64,000 bases of DNA from Microbacterium sp. CSI-V (GCF_001984105.1 NZ_MTQM01000008.1:496001-560000); one strand, 5' to 3'; shown: positions 8,663 through 17,885, numbered from the stretch's first letter. Notes: generated by a model from the sequence alone, not told the origin. Translations and numbers: made by a program.

Positions 8663-10059
8663 CCGACCAGAAGCTGACGCGATCGCCAGAGGTGTCCACC
8701 GACACCGCCGTCATGCGCGCGCTGAAGAAGATCCGGACGCCCGCCAAGCAGCGCAACCGCGAGCTCGGCCTGCTGCTGTTCGCGATCGCCGTCTACGGCG
8801 CGGCGATCGTGCTGGTGCAGCTCGGGGTGAACGGCGCGATCGAGTCGGGCTACCTGATGCTCGCCGGCATCCCCGCCCTGCTCGCGCTCGTCCTCCACGT
8901 CGTGCTGCGCCTGCGCGCCCGGGACGCCGACCCGTTCGTGCTCCCCATCGCGACGGTCCTCACGGGCCTCGGGATCGCGATGATCTACCGGATCGACCTC
9001 GCGGTCGGTCTGAAGGGGTGGGATGCCACGGCCATCCGCCAGATCGCCTGGGCGGCGATCGCCCTGGTCGCGGCCCTGCTCGTGGTCGTCTTCGTGCGCA
9101 ACTACCGCGTCCTGTTCCGGTACACGTACCTCTCGGGCCTCATCGGCATCCTGCTGCTCCTGCTCCCCTTCGTCCCGGGCCTGGGCACCGAGCAGAACGC
9201 GGACGTGTGGGTCTCGCTCGGGTTCGTGTCCTTCCAGCCGGGCGAGCTCGCCAAGATCGCGTTGGCGATCTTCTTCGCCGGCTACCTCGTCCGCACCCGC
9301 GAGAGCCTCACCTCCACGGGGACGCGCTTCCTGTTCATGACGTGGCCGCGCGCGCGCGAGCTGGGTCCGCTGCTGATCATCTGGCTCGTCTCGCTCGGCA
9401 TCATCGTGCTCCAGCGCGACCTCGGCACGGGCCTGCTGATCTTCGGGATGTTCGTCGCGATGCTCTACGTCGCCACCGGCAAGACCAGCTGGGTCCTGAT
9501 CGGTGTCGTCCTGGCCGCGACCGGGGCGTTCCTGGCATCCCGCGTCCTGCCGTACGTCAACGGCCGCTTCACGAACTGGCTCGACGCCTTCAACCCCGAG
9601 GTCATCGATGCCGACGGCGGCAGCTACCAGCTGACCCAGGGCATCTTCGGCCTCGCCCACGGCGGTCTCTTCGGCACGGGACTCGGTCAGGGCCGCCCGT
9701 ACATCACGCCGCTGTCGCAGAGCGACTACATCGTGCCGAGCCTCGGCGAGGAGCTGGGTCTCGTGGGCCTGTTCGCGATCCTCGCGCTCTACATGGTGTT
9801 CGCGAGCCGCGGCATCCGGGTCGGTCTCGCCGGACAGGACGACTTCGGGAAGCTCCTCGCCACGGGCTTCTCGTTCACGATCGCGCTGCAGGTGTTCATC
9901 ATGGTCGGCGGTGTGACCCGGGTCATCCCGCTCACCGGCCTCACGACGCCATTCCTCGCGGCGGGTGGTTCGTCCCTCGTCGCGAACTGGATCATCGTCG
10001 CGTTCCTCCTCCGCATCTCGGATGCCGTCCGCAGCCGTCCCCGGGTGGTGATCGGCTGA
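8659..10059 (+). CDS. rodA: RodA/FtsW-family peptidoglycan polymerase
   Basis: A 466-residue SEDS-family integral membrane protein. It has about ten to twelve hydrophobic helices and the family's extracellular loop region DADGGSYQLTQG with GLGQGRP and the C-terminal LGEELGLVG motif. SEDS enzymes polymerise lipid II into glycan strands and pair with a class B PBP, here the next gene. The ATG chosen overlaps the pstP stop. RodA is named over FtsW because of its position in the pstP-rodA-pbpA-pknA cluster. Confidence 0.9.
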
Positions 10060-10109
10060 TGAGCACCGTCCCGTCCGTCCGCACCCGCACCCTGGAGGAG
10101 GCACCGTGA
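10060..10109 (+). CDS. 16-codon coupling ORF between rodA and pbpA
   Basis: An ATG directly abuts the rodA stop and opens a 16-codon frame (MSTVPSVRTRTLEEAP) whose TGA overlaps the pbpA GTG start as GTGA. The sequence GGAGGAG inside it is the pbpA ribosome-binding site. If translated it would carry ribosomes from rodA to pbpA; it may equally be spacer. No function is claimed for the peptide. Confidence 0.3.
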
Positions 10110-11569
10110 CCAAAGAACTCCGACGCCTCAGCATCGTCATGCTGGCGATGTTCCTCGCGCTGTTCGTGTCGATCAGCGTCATCCAGGTCGGCCAGGCGGC
10201 CAACCTCGCGAACACCGCCGGCAACCGGCGTGCGCTGTACGACTCCTACGAGATCCAGCGCGGCTCGATCATCGTCAGCGGAACGGCGATCGCCTCGTCC
10301 GTCCCCTCCGAGGACGTCTACAGCTGGCAACGTCAGTACGTGGATGCCGACATGTGGGCGCCCGTCACCGGCTACATGAACCCCGTCCTCGACGCGCGGA
10401 CCCGGATCGAGTCCGCCGAGAACGCCGTGCTCAGCGGTTCCGACGAGAACGACTTCTTCAGCCGGATCGAACGCACCGTGACGGGCGAGGTGCAGCGCGG
10501 ATCCAACGTCGAACTCTCCCTGGATGCCGACGTCCAGCGCGCCGCCTGGGACGCCCTCGGCGACCAGCAGGGCGCCGTCGTCGCGATCGAGCCGTCCACG
10601 GGCCGGATCCTGGCCATGGTGTCCAAGCCGAGTTACGACACCAACCTGCTCGCTGTGCACGATGCGGACGCGGTGAACGCCGCGTACGACCAGCTCACCG
10701 CCGATCCGTCGAAGCCGCTCGACAATCGGGCGATCGAGGGCGACCTCAACCCGCCCGGCTCGACCTTCAAGCTCGTCGTGGCCTCGGCGGCGCTCGCATC
10801 CGGCCGCTACACCCCCGACTCGACGTTCCCTAACGTCTCCTCGTACACGCTGCCCCAGTCCTCGAGCGTCGTGAGCAACGCCGGTGGCGGAGCGTGCGGC
10901 GACGGCGACACGGTCACGATCGCGACGGCTCTGCGCCTGAGCTGCAACATCCCGATGGCGGAGCTCGCCGTCGAGCTCGGCGACGACGCGATCCGCGCCG
11001 AGGCCGAGAAGTACGGCTTCAACTCCTCGTTCGCGATGGTCCCGGACTCGACCTTCGCATCCACACCCTCGACCTACCCCTCGAACCTCGACGCGCCTCA
11101 GACGGCGCTCAGCGGCTTCGGCCAGGGGCAGGTGCGCGCCACTCCGCTGCAGATGGCGATGGTGTCGGCCGGCATCGCGAACGACGGCGTCGTCATGAAC
11201 CCGCGCATGATCGACCGCGTGATCCGAACGGACCTTTCGAGCACCGAGGGCTCCAGCAGCGAGTACGGCCGCGCACTGGACTCCAACCTCGCGGCCCAGA
11301 TGGTCACGATGATGAAGGCGAACGTCCAGGACGGCGCGGCGTCGAATGCAAGAATAGACGGGGTCGAGGTGGCGGGTAAGACCGGCACCGCAGAGAACGA
11401 CACTCGTCCCTACACTCTCTGGTTCACCGGATTCGCCCCGGCGGACGACCCGAAGGTCGCTGTCGCTGTCGTGGTGGAGAACGGCGGGGGCCAGGGTCAG
11501 AGCGGGAGCGGCAACGAGATCGCCGCCCCGATAGCGAAGAAGGTCATGGAGGCGGTGCTGGGCAAATGA
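10106..11569 (+). CDS. pbpA: Class B penicillin-binding protein (transpeptidase)
   Basis: A 487-residue PBP with an N-terminal membrane anchor (about 10-30), a dimerisation/pedestal segment and a C-terminal transpeptidase domain. The catalytic motifs are all present: S219-T-F-K222 in PPGSTFK, S279-C-N in LSCN, and K425-T-G in VAGKTGTAEN. It crosslinks peptidoglycan with the RodA-type polymerase encoded before it. The GTG start has GGAGGAG six bases upstream. Its stop overlaps the pknA start as ATGA. Confidence 0.92.
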   Translation: MTKELRRLSIVMLAMFLALFVSISVIQVGQAANLANTAGNRRALYDSYEIQRGSIIVSGTAIASSVPSEDVYSWQRQYVDADMWAPVTGYMNPVLDARTRIESAENAVLSGSDENDFFSRIERTVTGEVQRGSNVELSLDADVQRAAWDALGDQQGAVVAIEPSTGRILAMVSKPSYDTNLLAVHDADAVNAAYDQLTADPSKPLDNRAIEGDLNPPGSTFKLVVASAALASGRYTPDSTFPNVSSYTLPQSSSVVSNAGGGACGDGDTVTIATALRLSCNIPMAELAVELGDDAIRAEAEKYGFNSSFAMVPDSTFASTPSTYPSNLDAPQTALSGFGQGQVRATPLQMAMVSAGIANDGVVMNPRMIDRVIRTDLSSTEGSSSEYGRALDSNLAAQMVTMMKANVQDGAASNARIDGVEVAGKTGTAENDTRPYTLWFTGFAPADDPKVAVAVVVENGGGQGQSGSGNEIAAPIAKKVMEAVLGK

Positions 11570-13311
11570 GACCGACGCAAGGAGTGACCTTCGGAGGACG
11601 CTACGAGCTGGATTCGCGGATCGCGATCGGCGGGATGGGCGAGGTCTGGGAAGCGACGGACCACGTCATCGGACGTACCGTCGCGATCAAGATCCTCAAA
11701 GACGAGTACATGGGCGACCCCGGCTTCCTCGAGCGCTTCCGCGCCGAGGCGCGCCACGCCGCACTCGTCAACCACGAGGGCATCGCGAGCGTGTTCGACT
11801 ACGGCGAGGAGGACGGCAGCGCCTTCCTCGTGATGGAGCTCGTGCCCGGCGAGGCGCTCTCCACGATCCTCGAACGCGAGGGGTCGCTGTCCACCGACAA
11901 GACCCTCGACATCGTGGCGCAGACGGCGGCGGCCCTGCAGGCCGCGCACGCCGCCGGCCTCGTCCACCGCGACATCAAGCCCGGCAACCTGCTGATCACG
12001 CCCGACGGTCGGGTGAAGATCACCGACTTCGGCATTGCCCGCATCGCCGACCAGGTGCCGCTCACCGCGACCGGTCAGGTCATGGGAACGGTGCAGTACC
12101 TGTCGCCCGAGCAGGCGTCCGGCCACCCGGCATCCCCCGCGACCGACATCTACTCGCTCGGAATCGTCGCGTACGAGTCCCTCGCGGGCAAGCGTCCGTT
12201 CACGGGCGAGTCGCAGGTCGCGATCGCCATGGCGCAGATCAACGAGCAGCCCGCGCCGCTGCCCCCCACCGTCGCCGTCCCGGTGCAGAACCTCGTGATG
12301 GCGATGATCGCGAAGAAGCCCGACGACCGCCCGGCCTCGGCCGCTGCCGTGTCGCGCGCGGCGACGGCGCTTCGTCGCGGAGACCTGGCCGCGGCCGCCG
12401 GTGCCGTCCCCGCGATCGCCGCGGGTGTCGCGGTCGCCGACGAGGCCACGCAGCTGCTCACCGCGGGGCAGACCTCCGCCGCGACGCGCCTGCTGCCCGC
12501 ACCCGCCGCGACGTCGCTCCTCTCCGAGGAGCACACGGAAGAGGACGCCCGCCCGCAGAAGAAGAAGCGCAGCCCGTGGACGTGGCCGTTGGTCGCGCTC
12601 ATCGCGCTGCTGCTGCTCGTTCTGGGCGGCACGCTGTTCGCGGTGCTCAGCAACCAGAACTCGGCCGATCCCGACCCGTCCCCGTCGACGTCCGGCTCGG
12701 CGACGCCCTCGCGCAGTGCCTCGACCCCGTCGTCGACCCCGACGCAGTCCTCGCAGCTCATCGACGTCAACGCGCTCGGCCTGCCGGGCAAGACGTGCGA
12801 CGAGGCCAGCGCGATCCTCGGCGACGCCGACCTCGGCGCCAACTGCGAGACCGGCAATGCCGCGACCTCGCCCGAGCAGGTCGGCACCGTCGACACCGTG
12901 ACCCCCACCGGTCGCGTCCCCGCGGGAACGGTCATCACTCTGCGCGTGTTCGGCGAGCAGACGCAACTTCCCACGCCGGCCACGCCGACCATCGAGCCGA
13001 GCCAGGCCACGGCCGGCGGCACCGTCGAGGTCACCTGGCAGGCGTACACCTGCCCGTCCGGCACCGGAAACGTCGCGTCGTACAACTTCACCGCGACCCA
13101 GGGCACGTTCCAGAACGGTCAGTCGACGTCGTCGTTCGCGCCCGATGCACGCAGCGCGCAGCTCCAGGTCAGCAACTCGCCCGGGCAGACGCTGAAGGTG
13201 ACGTACACGGTGAGCTGCTCCGGCACCGACCGGACCGTCTCGTCCGGCGAGGCGACCGCGGCGATCACGGGCGCCAGCACGCCCACGCCGAACCCCAGCG
13301 CCAGCCGCTGA
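11566..13311 (+). CDS. pknA: Ser/Thr protein kinase PknA-like with extracellular domain
   Basis: A 581-residue transmembrane kinase. The cytosolic kinase domain (about 12-270) has the ATP-loop IGGMGEVWEA, catalytic lysine K42, HRDIKPGN with D136, and DFG with D154. A Ser/Ala-rich juxtamembrane region precedes the helix at about 338-360. Outside is a Ser/Thr/Pro linker, one divergent PASTA-like unit (about 388-455) and an Ig-like beta domain. Mycobacterial PknA lacks such a large outer part. With PknB it is expected to phosphorylate growth and division proteins, including the operon's FHA partners. Confidence 0.9.
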   Translation: MRPTQGVTFGGRYELDSRIAIGGMGEVWEATDHVIGRTVAIKILKDEYMGDPGFLERFRAEARHAALVNHEGIASVFDYGEEDGSAFLVMELVPGEALSTILEREGSLSTDKTLDIVAQTAAALQAAHAAGLVHRDIKPGNLLITPDGRVKITDFGIARIADQVPLTATGQVMGTVQYLSPEQASGHPASPATDIYSLGIVAYESLAGKRPFTGESQVAIAMAQINEQPAPLPPTVAVPVQNLVMAMIAKKPDDRPASAAAVSRAATALRRGDLAAAAGAVPAIAAGVAVADEATQLLTAGQTSAATRLLPAPAATSLLSEEHTEEDARPQKKKRSPWTWPLVALIALLLLVLGGTLFAVLSNQNSADPDPSPSTSGSATPSRSASTPSSTPTQSSQLIDVNALGLPGKTCDEASAILGDADLGANCETGNAATSPEQVGTVDTVTPTGRVPAGTVITLRVFGEQTQLPTPATPTIEPSQATAGGTVEVTWQAYTCPSGTGNVASYNFTATQGTFQNGQSTSSFAPDARSAQLQVSNSPGQTLKVTYTVSCSGTDRTVSSGEATAAITGASTPTPNPSASR

Positions 13312-13350
13312 CCCGCGAAACCGATCCCCCACCACGCCAGGAGTTCCCCC

Positions 13351-15051
13351 GTGACCACTGAGACGCGCGTCCTCTCCGGACGCTACCGCGTCGACGACCT
13401 CATCGGTCGTGGCGGTATGGCCAGCGTCTACCGCGGCTACGACCAGACGCTCGGGCGCACGGTGGCGATCAAGATCCTCAAGGCCGACCTCGCCGGCGAC
13501 GCCGCGTTCCGCACGCGGTTCCGTCTCGAGGCCCAGGCTGCGTCGCGCATGGCGCACCCGACGATCGTGCGGGTGTTCGATGCGGGCGAGGACGTCGAGG
13601 TGGGAGCCGACGGGCACGAACGTCCCGTTCCGTACATCGTCATGGAGCTGGTCCACGGGCGCCTCCTGAAAGACGTCGTCGCGGCGGGCCCGGTGCCCAT
13701 CGACGACGCGTTGCGCTATGTCGACGGCATCCTGGAGGCCCTCGAGTACTCCCACCGTGCCGGTGTCGTGCACCGCGACATCAAGCCCGGCAACGTGATG
13801 ATCACCGATTCCGGTCGCATCAAGGTCATGGACTTCGGAATCGCCCGCGCGGTGTCCGACTCCTCCTCCACGGTCGCCGAGACCACGGCGATCGTGGGCA
13901 CCGCGGCGTACTTCTCCCCGGAGCAGGCGAAGGGCGAGTCGGTCGACGCACGCGCCGACCTGTACTCCACCGGTGTCGTGCTCTACGAGCTCCTCACCGG
14001 CCGTCCCCCGTTCCGGGGCGACACCCCGGTCGCCGTGGCGTACCAGCACGTGAGCGAGGCGCCCCTCCCTCCCAGCGAGATCAACGACACGGTCCCCCGC
14101 GCGCTCGACGCGGTCGTCCTCCGCGCCCTCGCGAAAGACCCGTTCCAGCGCCCGCAGGACGCCGCCGGCTTCCGCGAAGACCTGGATGCCACGGTCGAGG
14201 GCAAGGAACCCACGAAGCGTCAGATGTCGGCGCTGTCGAACGAGCTGTACGGCCCGAACCCGCGTCAGGCGGCGGAGACCGCGCGGTCGCTCCGTCAGCT
14301 CAGCACCGACACCACGATGCGCCGCACGCAGCCCGGTCCGCCGGTCGCGTGGATCTGGGCCGGAGTCGCCATCCTCGCCGTCCTCCTGATCTCGGTTCTG
14401 CTCTGGGTCATCCAGATCCAGCCGTCGACGGACGTGCCCTCGGCCGGTCGCACGGTCCCGAACGTCGTCGACATGACCTACGACGACGCGGTCCAGGCGC
14501 TCGAGAAGGAAGACCTCTCCGCCAAGCGCATCGACGTCGCCGATGCCAGCATCGCGGCCGGCAGCGTGGTGCGCACGACCCCGGGCGCCGACACGTCGGT
14601 CGCCGCGGGCCAGGAGGTGTCCGTCTACGTCTCCTCGGGTGCCGACACCGCGAAGGTCCCGACGCTCGAGGGGATCACCGAGACCGAGGCCCGCGCTGCG
14701 CTCGAGTCCGCCGGCCTGTCCCTCGGCCTGGTGCAGCGCAAACCCGATCCGGCCCTCGCCGCGGGCGTCGTGATGACGGCGAGCGTGGCATCCGGAACCG
14801 AGGTCGCCAAGGGCACCACCGTCAACCTCGTCGTCGCCAGCGGTACGGTCGTCATCGTCAACTACGAGGGCTACCCCGTCGACGTCGCCAAGCGCGAGCT
14901 GGAGTCGGACGACAAGCAGCTGACCGTGAGCACGCAAGAGGATGCCGGCTGCCCGGCCACGACCCCGTCGCTGGTCAAGACGCAGTCGCTCGCGCCCGGC
15001 GAGGTGCCGGTACACAGCGAGATCACTCTGACCTACTGCACCGGCCCCTGA
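13351..15051 (+). CDS. pknB: Ser/Thr protein kinase PknB with PASTA repeats
   Basis: A 566-residue receptor kinase. The kinase domain (about 8-270) shows GRGGMASVYRG, K41, HRDIKPGN with D143, and DFG with D161; the activation loop SSSTVAETTAIVGTAAY offers Thr residues for autophosphorylation. One transmembrane helix lies near 331-352. Three extracellular PASTA repeats follow (about 368-435, 436-500 and 501-566); PASTA domains bind muropeptide or lipid II stems. The GTG has AGGAG upstream, 39 bases after pknA. Its 3' end overlaps the convergent amidotransferase by 19 bp. Confidence 0.92.
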   Translation: MTTETRVLSGRYRVDDLIGRGGMASVYRGYDQTLGRTVAIKILKADLAGDAAFRTRFRLEAQAASRMAHPTIVRVFDAGEDVEVGADGHERPVPYIVMELVHGRLLKDVVAAGPVPIDDALRYVDGILEALEYSHRAGVVHRDIKPGNVMITDSGRIKVMDFGIARAVSDSSSTVAETTAIVGTAAYFSPEQAKGESVDARADLYSTGVVLYELLTGRPPFRGDTPVAVAYQHVSEAPLPPSEINDTVPRALDAVVLRALAKDPFQRPQDAAGFREDLDATVEGKEPTKRQMSALSNELYGPNPRQAAETARSLRQLSTDTTMRRTQPGPPVAWIWAGVAILAVLLISVLLWVIQIQPSTDVPSAGRTVPNVVDMTYDDAVQALEKEDLSAKRIDVADASIAAGSVVRTTPGADTSVAAGQEVSVYVSSGADTAKVPTLEGITETEARAALESAGLSLGLVQRKPDPALAAGVVMTASVASGTEVAKGTTVNLVVASGTVVIVNYEGYPVDVAKRELESDDKQLTVSTQEDAGCPATTPSLVKTQSLAPGEVPVHSEITLTYCTGP

Positions 15052-15674
15052 CCCCGTCGAGGGTGCAGGCTCCGCCCGCGCTCAGCCGCGCCTCGGAGTC
15101 CGGCATCCTCGAGCCAGCGGCCGAGCAGAGCGTGGCCGCCCTCGGTGAGGATGCTCTCGGGGTGGAACTGCACGCCGGTCAGTGGCGCGTCCCGGTGGGC
15201 GAGACCCATGATGACGCCGGTCTCGCTGCGGGCGGTGACGACGAGATCATCCGGCACGGTGGCGGGGTCCACGGCGAGCGAATGGTAGCGCGTGGCCCGG
15301 AACCCGTCGGGCAGGTCCGCGAACACGCCGAGGCCGTCATGGTGCACGGAACTGGTGATCCCGTGGAGCAGTTCGGGCGCTCTGGTCACTTCCGCTCCGA
15401 AGGCCACCGCGAGGGCCTGATGTCCCAGACACACCCCGAGGAGGGGGATGCCGTCGGCGTGGGCCGCGCGCACGACGTCGATCGACGCGCCGGCGTCGAC
15501 GGGATGCCCCGGCCCGGGGGAGACGAGCACGGCGTCCGAGGCCGCGACCGCGGCGACGACGCCGGGGGCGGTGGCCGGGTGCATCGTCACGCGAGCACCG
15601 AGATCCGCGACGTAGCCGGCGAGTGTGTGCACGAAGCTGTCGCGGTTGTCCACGACGACGACGTGGAAGCTCAC
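15033..15674 (-). CDS. Class I glutamine amidotransferase (TrpG/PabA-like)
   Basis: A 213-residue stand-alone glutaminase. The catalytic triad is visible as C82 in GVCLGHQ, H171 and E173 in FHPES. Family members give ammonia to anthranilate or aminodeoxychorismate synthase; no partner synthase subunit is nearby. In mycobacteria a trpG-annotated homologue also sits tail-to-tail with pknB, so the placement is ancestral. The GTG start overlaps the stop of the small membrane-protein gene (GTGA). Confidence 0.82.
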   Translation of the reverse strand: MSFHVVVVDNRDSFVHTLAGYVADLGARVTMHPATAPGVVAAVAASDAVLVSPGPGHPVDAGASIDVVRAAHADGIPLLGVCLGHQALAVAFGAEVTRAPELLHGITSSVHHDGLGVFADLPDGFRATRYHSLAVDPATVPDDLVVTARSETGVIMGLAHRDAPLTGVQFHPESILTEGGHALLGRWLEDAGLRGAAERGRSLHPRRGQGPVQ

Positions 15675-15826
15675 TCGACCGTGACCTCCTGTGGATAGAG
15701 GATGTCGCTCACCCACGGGAAGGCATAGAAGAACAGCCCGTAGAGGACGGCGGCGACCAGCACGAGGACGACGAGCAGGCGGACCCACCAGGGTCCGGGC
15801 AGCACGCGCCAGAGGGCTCCGTACAT
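15671..15826 (-). CDS. Small conserved-looking membrane protein (51 aa)
   Basis: A 51-residue protein with one long hydrophobic helix (about 14-40, WVRLLVVLVLVAAVLYGLFF) and a short acidic C-terminus. It overlaps the sortase stop (ATGA) upstream and the amidotransferase start (GTGA) downstream, so its reading frame is locked into the operon. No function is recognised. The overlaps and the good codon use argue that it is real. Confidence 0.65.
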   Translation of the reverse strand: MYGALWRVLPGPWWVRLLVVLVLVAAVLYGLFFYAFPWVSDILYPQEVTVE

Positions 15827-16599
15827 CAGGCGGCTCCGGTGGTCAGCGACGCGGGCGGTCCGTCGGCGCGGGGGGTGAAGGACTCGAAGACGCCGTACGC
15901 GATGGCGCGTTCCGTGGAGCCGTACCGCGGGCTGCACGTGGTCATCGTGATCAGCTTGTCGGTGGCCTGGACCTCGGGCTGCTGCGGGGTCGGGAGCAGC
16001 ACCTCGACGCCGTCGGGGCGGACGTACTCGAGGTTGCGGAAGCGATAGGTGTACCAGCCGTCGGGCGTCTCGACGACGACCGCGTCACCGATGCGCAGCG
16101 ACGGCAGGTCGGCGAAAGGGGCACCGTGGCTGCCGCGGTGGCCGGCGATGGCGAAGTTGCCCTGCTGACCGGGCATCGCGGTGTCGGGGTAGTGGCCGAT
16201 CCCGATGGGGTCCAGGGTCACCGAGGCACTCACGCCCCCGGCGAGCTTGAACTGGTAGTCGGGTCCGAGACGGGGGACCTGGAGCACGCCGAAGACCTCG
16301 CCGTTCCCTGGCTGCGCCAGGGCGGGAGCCTCCACGGGACCGGAGCCATCGGGCGAGGCCGAAGGGCTCGGGGTCGCCGGAGCGGCCGCCCACTCCTCGG
16401 TCAAGGCGCCGGCTTCGCTCTTGAACTGGGCGCCGATGATCGCATCGCCGATCCACAGTTGCCAGCCGACGAAGAGGAGCACGACCACGCCGGCCGTCAG
16501 CAGCAGATCCCCGATCACGCCCAGCACGGTGACCCGGCGCCGTCGTTGCGGACGACGTCGGGACGCGCGGCGCGTGAGGGGCTGCTCGACCGTGGACAC
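15826..16599 (-). CDS. Class E sortase
   Basis: A 257-residue membrane transpeptidase. A basic N-terminus leads to one signal-anchor helix (about 28-48), a Pro/Ser linker, and the sortase beta-barrel. The catalytic set is H154 in IAGHRGSHG, C222 in TMTTCSP and R231. Class E enzymes anchor proteins with LAxTG-like signals to the wall; a candidate substrate with LSATG is encoded at 52242-54101. The start is GTG. It heads a three-gene operon facing crgA. Confidence 0.85.
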   Translation of the reverse strand: MSTVEQPLTRRASRRRPQRRRRVTVLGVIGDLLLTAGVVVLLFVGWQLWIGDAIIGAQFKSEAGALTEEWAAAPATPSPSASPDGSGPVEAPALAQPGNGEVFGVLQVPRLGPDYQFKLAGGVSASVTLDPIGIGHYPDTAMPGQQGNFAIAGHRGSHGAPFADLPSLRIGDAVVVETPDGWYTYRFRNLEYVRPDGVEVLLPTPQQPEVQATDKLITMTTCSPRYGSTERAIAYGVFESFTPRADGPPASLTTGAA

Positions 16600-16640
16600 C
16601 AGGCGAGTCTAGTTCCGTGGGTGGAGAGTGACCTGGCCGT

Positions 16641-16646
16641 TAGACT
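16641..16646 (+). promoter_or_regulatory. crgA -10 element, leaderless context
   Basis: TAGACT lies seven bases before the crgA ATG at 16654. No Shine-Dalgarno sequence fits in that gap, so the transcript is probably leaderless, as is common in actinobacteria. No convincing -35 is seen. Confidence 0.45.
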
Positions 16647-16653
16647 GGCCCGC

Positions 16654-16893
16654 ATGGCACGTACTGGCAACGGCGAAGACCCGATCGCTGAGCGCAACGA
16701 GAACGGTTCCACGCCCAACCCGGTGTGGTTCCTCCCGATCATGATCGGTCTCATGCTCGTCGGCTTGGTATGGGTGCTCGTCTTCTACTTGAGCAACTCG
16801 CAGTTCCCCGTGCCGGGCATCGGCGCGTGGAACCTCGTGATCGGTTTCGGGATCGCCTTCGTCGGCTTCCTGATGACGACGCGCTGGCGCTGA
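16654..16893 (+). CDS. crgA: Cell division protein CrgA
   Basis: A 79-residue protein of the CrgA family: a polar N-terminus of about 20 residues and two transmembrane helices (about 25-46 and 58-76, ending TTRWR). In streptomycetes and mycobacteria CrgA localises to the septum and binds FtsZ, FtsI and other division proteins. Its placement near the pknA/B operon and gyrA is conserved in actinobacteria. Confidence 0.92.
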   Translation: MARTGNGEDPIAERNENGSTPNPVWFLPIMIGLMLVGLVWVLVFYLSNSQFPVPGIGAWNLVIGFGIAFVGFLMTTRWR

Positions 16894-16905
16894 CTCCCGC
16901 GCGAC

Positions 16906-16952
16906 TTACACGCGTGTAATTCATCCCCACCTGTGGATGAGCCTGTGGATAA
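16906..16952. other. Palindrome and DnaA-box pair between crgA and rhomboid gene
   Basis: This 62-bp convergent gap holds the perfect 14-bp palindrome TTACACGCGTGTAA (16906-16919). Beyond it is CTGTGGATGA (16931-16940, one mismatch to a DnaA box) and CTGTGGATAA (16943-16952, a perfect DnaA box TTATCCACAG on the minus strand). These lie about 16.5 kb from oriC. Whether DnaA binds here is unknown. Confidence 0.5.
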
Positions 16953-16955
16953 CTC

Positions 16956-17885
16956 TCAGTAGTAGACCACGACGGGGATCACGAGCAGCCCGAACAGCAC
17001 GATCGTGAGGGCGATCAGCAGCCCGATCTGAACGGGGCGCTGGCGGAGCAGCCGCGTGCGCGCGTAGATCCATCCGACGAGGGCACCGACGACGAGCCCT
17101 CCGAGGTGCGCCTGCCACGAGACACCGACGTTGGCCAGTGCCGCACCGAAGTCGCCGGTGGTCAGCGACGAGATGAAGGCCACCACGAACGGCCACGCGA
17201 AGTTGATGCCGATGAGCACCGCGATGACGCGGATGTCGGCGCCGATGTGCCGACCGATGACCAGGAGCGCACCGAAGAGGGCGAAGATCGCCCCGGAGGC
17301 ACCGACGACGATCGTGGTGGGGGCGAGGAGCGCCACGGCGACCGAGCCGCCGAGTGCACCGAGCAGGTACAGCACGACGAACCGCCAGCGGCCGAGCAAC
17401 GGTTCGAGGTTGCGGCCGATGAACCACAGCGCCAGCATGTTGAGGCCGATGTGGAGGGGCCCGGAGTGAACGAGAGCGGCGGTGAACAGGCGCCAGGGCT
17501 CGATCGGTCCGAACTGCGGGACGAGGAACGGGGGGTAGAACGCCAACGCGTTGCTGATGATGCCGCCGACTCCGGGGACGAGGCCGATCACGTAGGCCAG
17601 CCCGGTGATCGCGATGATCGTCAGCGTCGCCACGGGCCTGCCGCTCGCGACCGCGGCCATCGGTGCCGAACGCGACCAGCGGCGCTGCGCCTTCTTCTGC
17701 GCCGGAGTCTCGGTGGCCCGCTGCTGGGCCATGCACTCCGGGCAGATGACGCCGACGGCGGCGGGGGTCCGACACTCGGGGCATACCGTGCGCAGACACC
17801 GCTGACAGAGCACGAAGCTCTGCCGGTCGGGATGCCGGTAGCAGAAGTTGTCGCTGTTGCGACGGAACTCCTCGGTCGTAGACAC
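16956..17885 (-). CDS. Rhomboid-family intramembrane serine protease with zinc finger
   Basis: A 309-residue protein. The N-terminus carries a cysteine-rich zinc-binding module (C15, H18, C27, C30, C35, C38, C48, C51) resembling a B-box finger. The rhomboid core (about 85-300) has six or seven helices with the catalytic serine in GASGAIF (S197) and histidine in QAHLGG (H260), plus the WRLFTAALVHSG loop and HIGLNM. It cleaves membrane-spanning substrates, which are unknown here. Start is GTG. Confidence 0.88.
   Translation of the reverse strand: MSTTEEFRRNSDNFCYRHPDRQSFVLCQRCLRTVCPECRTPAAVGVICPECMAQQRATETPAQKKAQRRWSRSAPMAAVASGRPVATLTIIAITGLAYVIGLVPGVGGIISNALAFYPPFLVPQFGPIEPWRLFTAALVHSGPLHIGLNMLALWFIGRNLEPLLGRWRFVVLYLLGALGGSVAVALLAPTTIVVGASGAIFALFGALLVIGRHIGADIRVIAVLIGINFAWPFVVAFISSLTTGDFGAALANVGVSWQAHLGGLVVGALVGWIYARTRLLRQRPVQIGLLIALTIVLFGLLVIPVVVYY

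Noticed and set aside
11497..15015. An 1172-codon minus-strand open frame opposite pbpA, pknA and pknB
   Set aside because: It is antisense to three full-length recognised proteins, its translation is Arg/Gly/Asp-rich low complexity, and long antisense frames are expected at this GC content.
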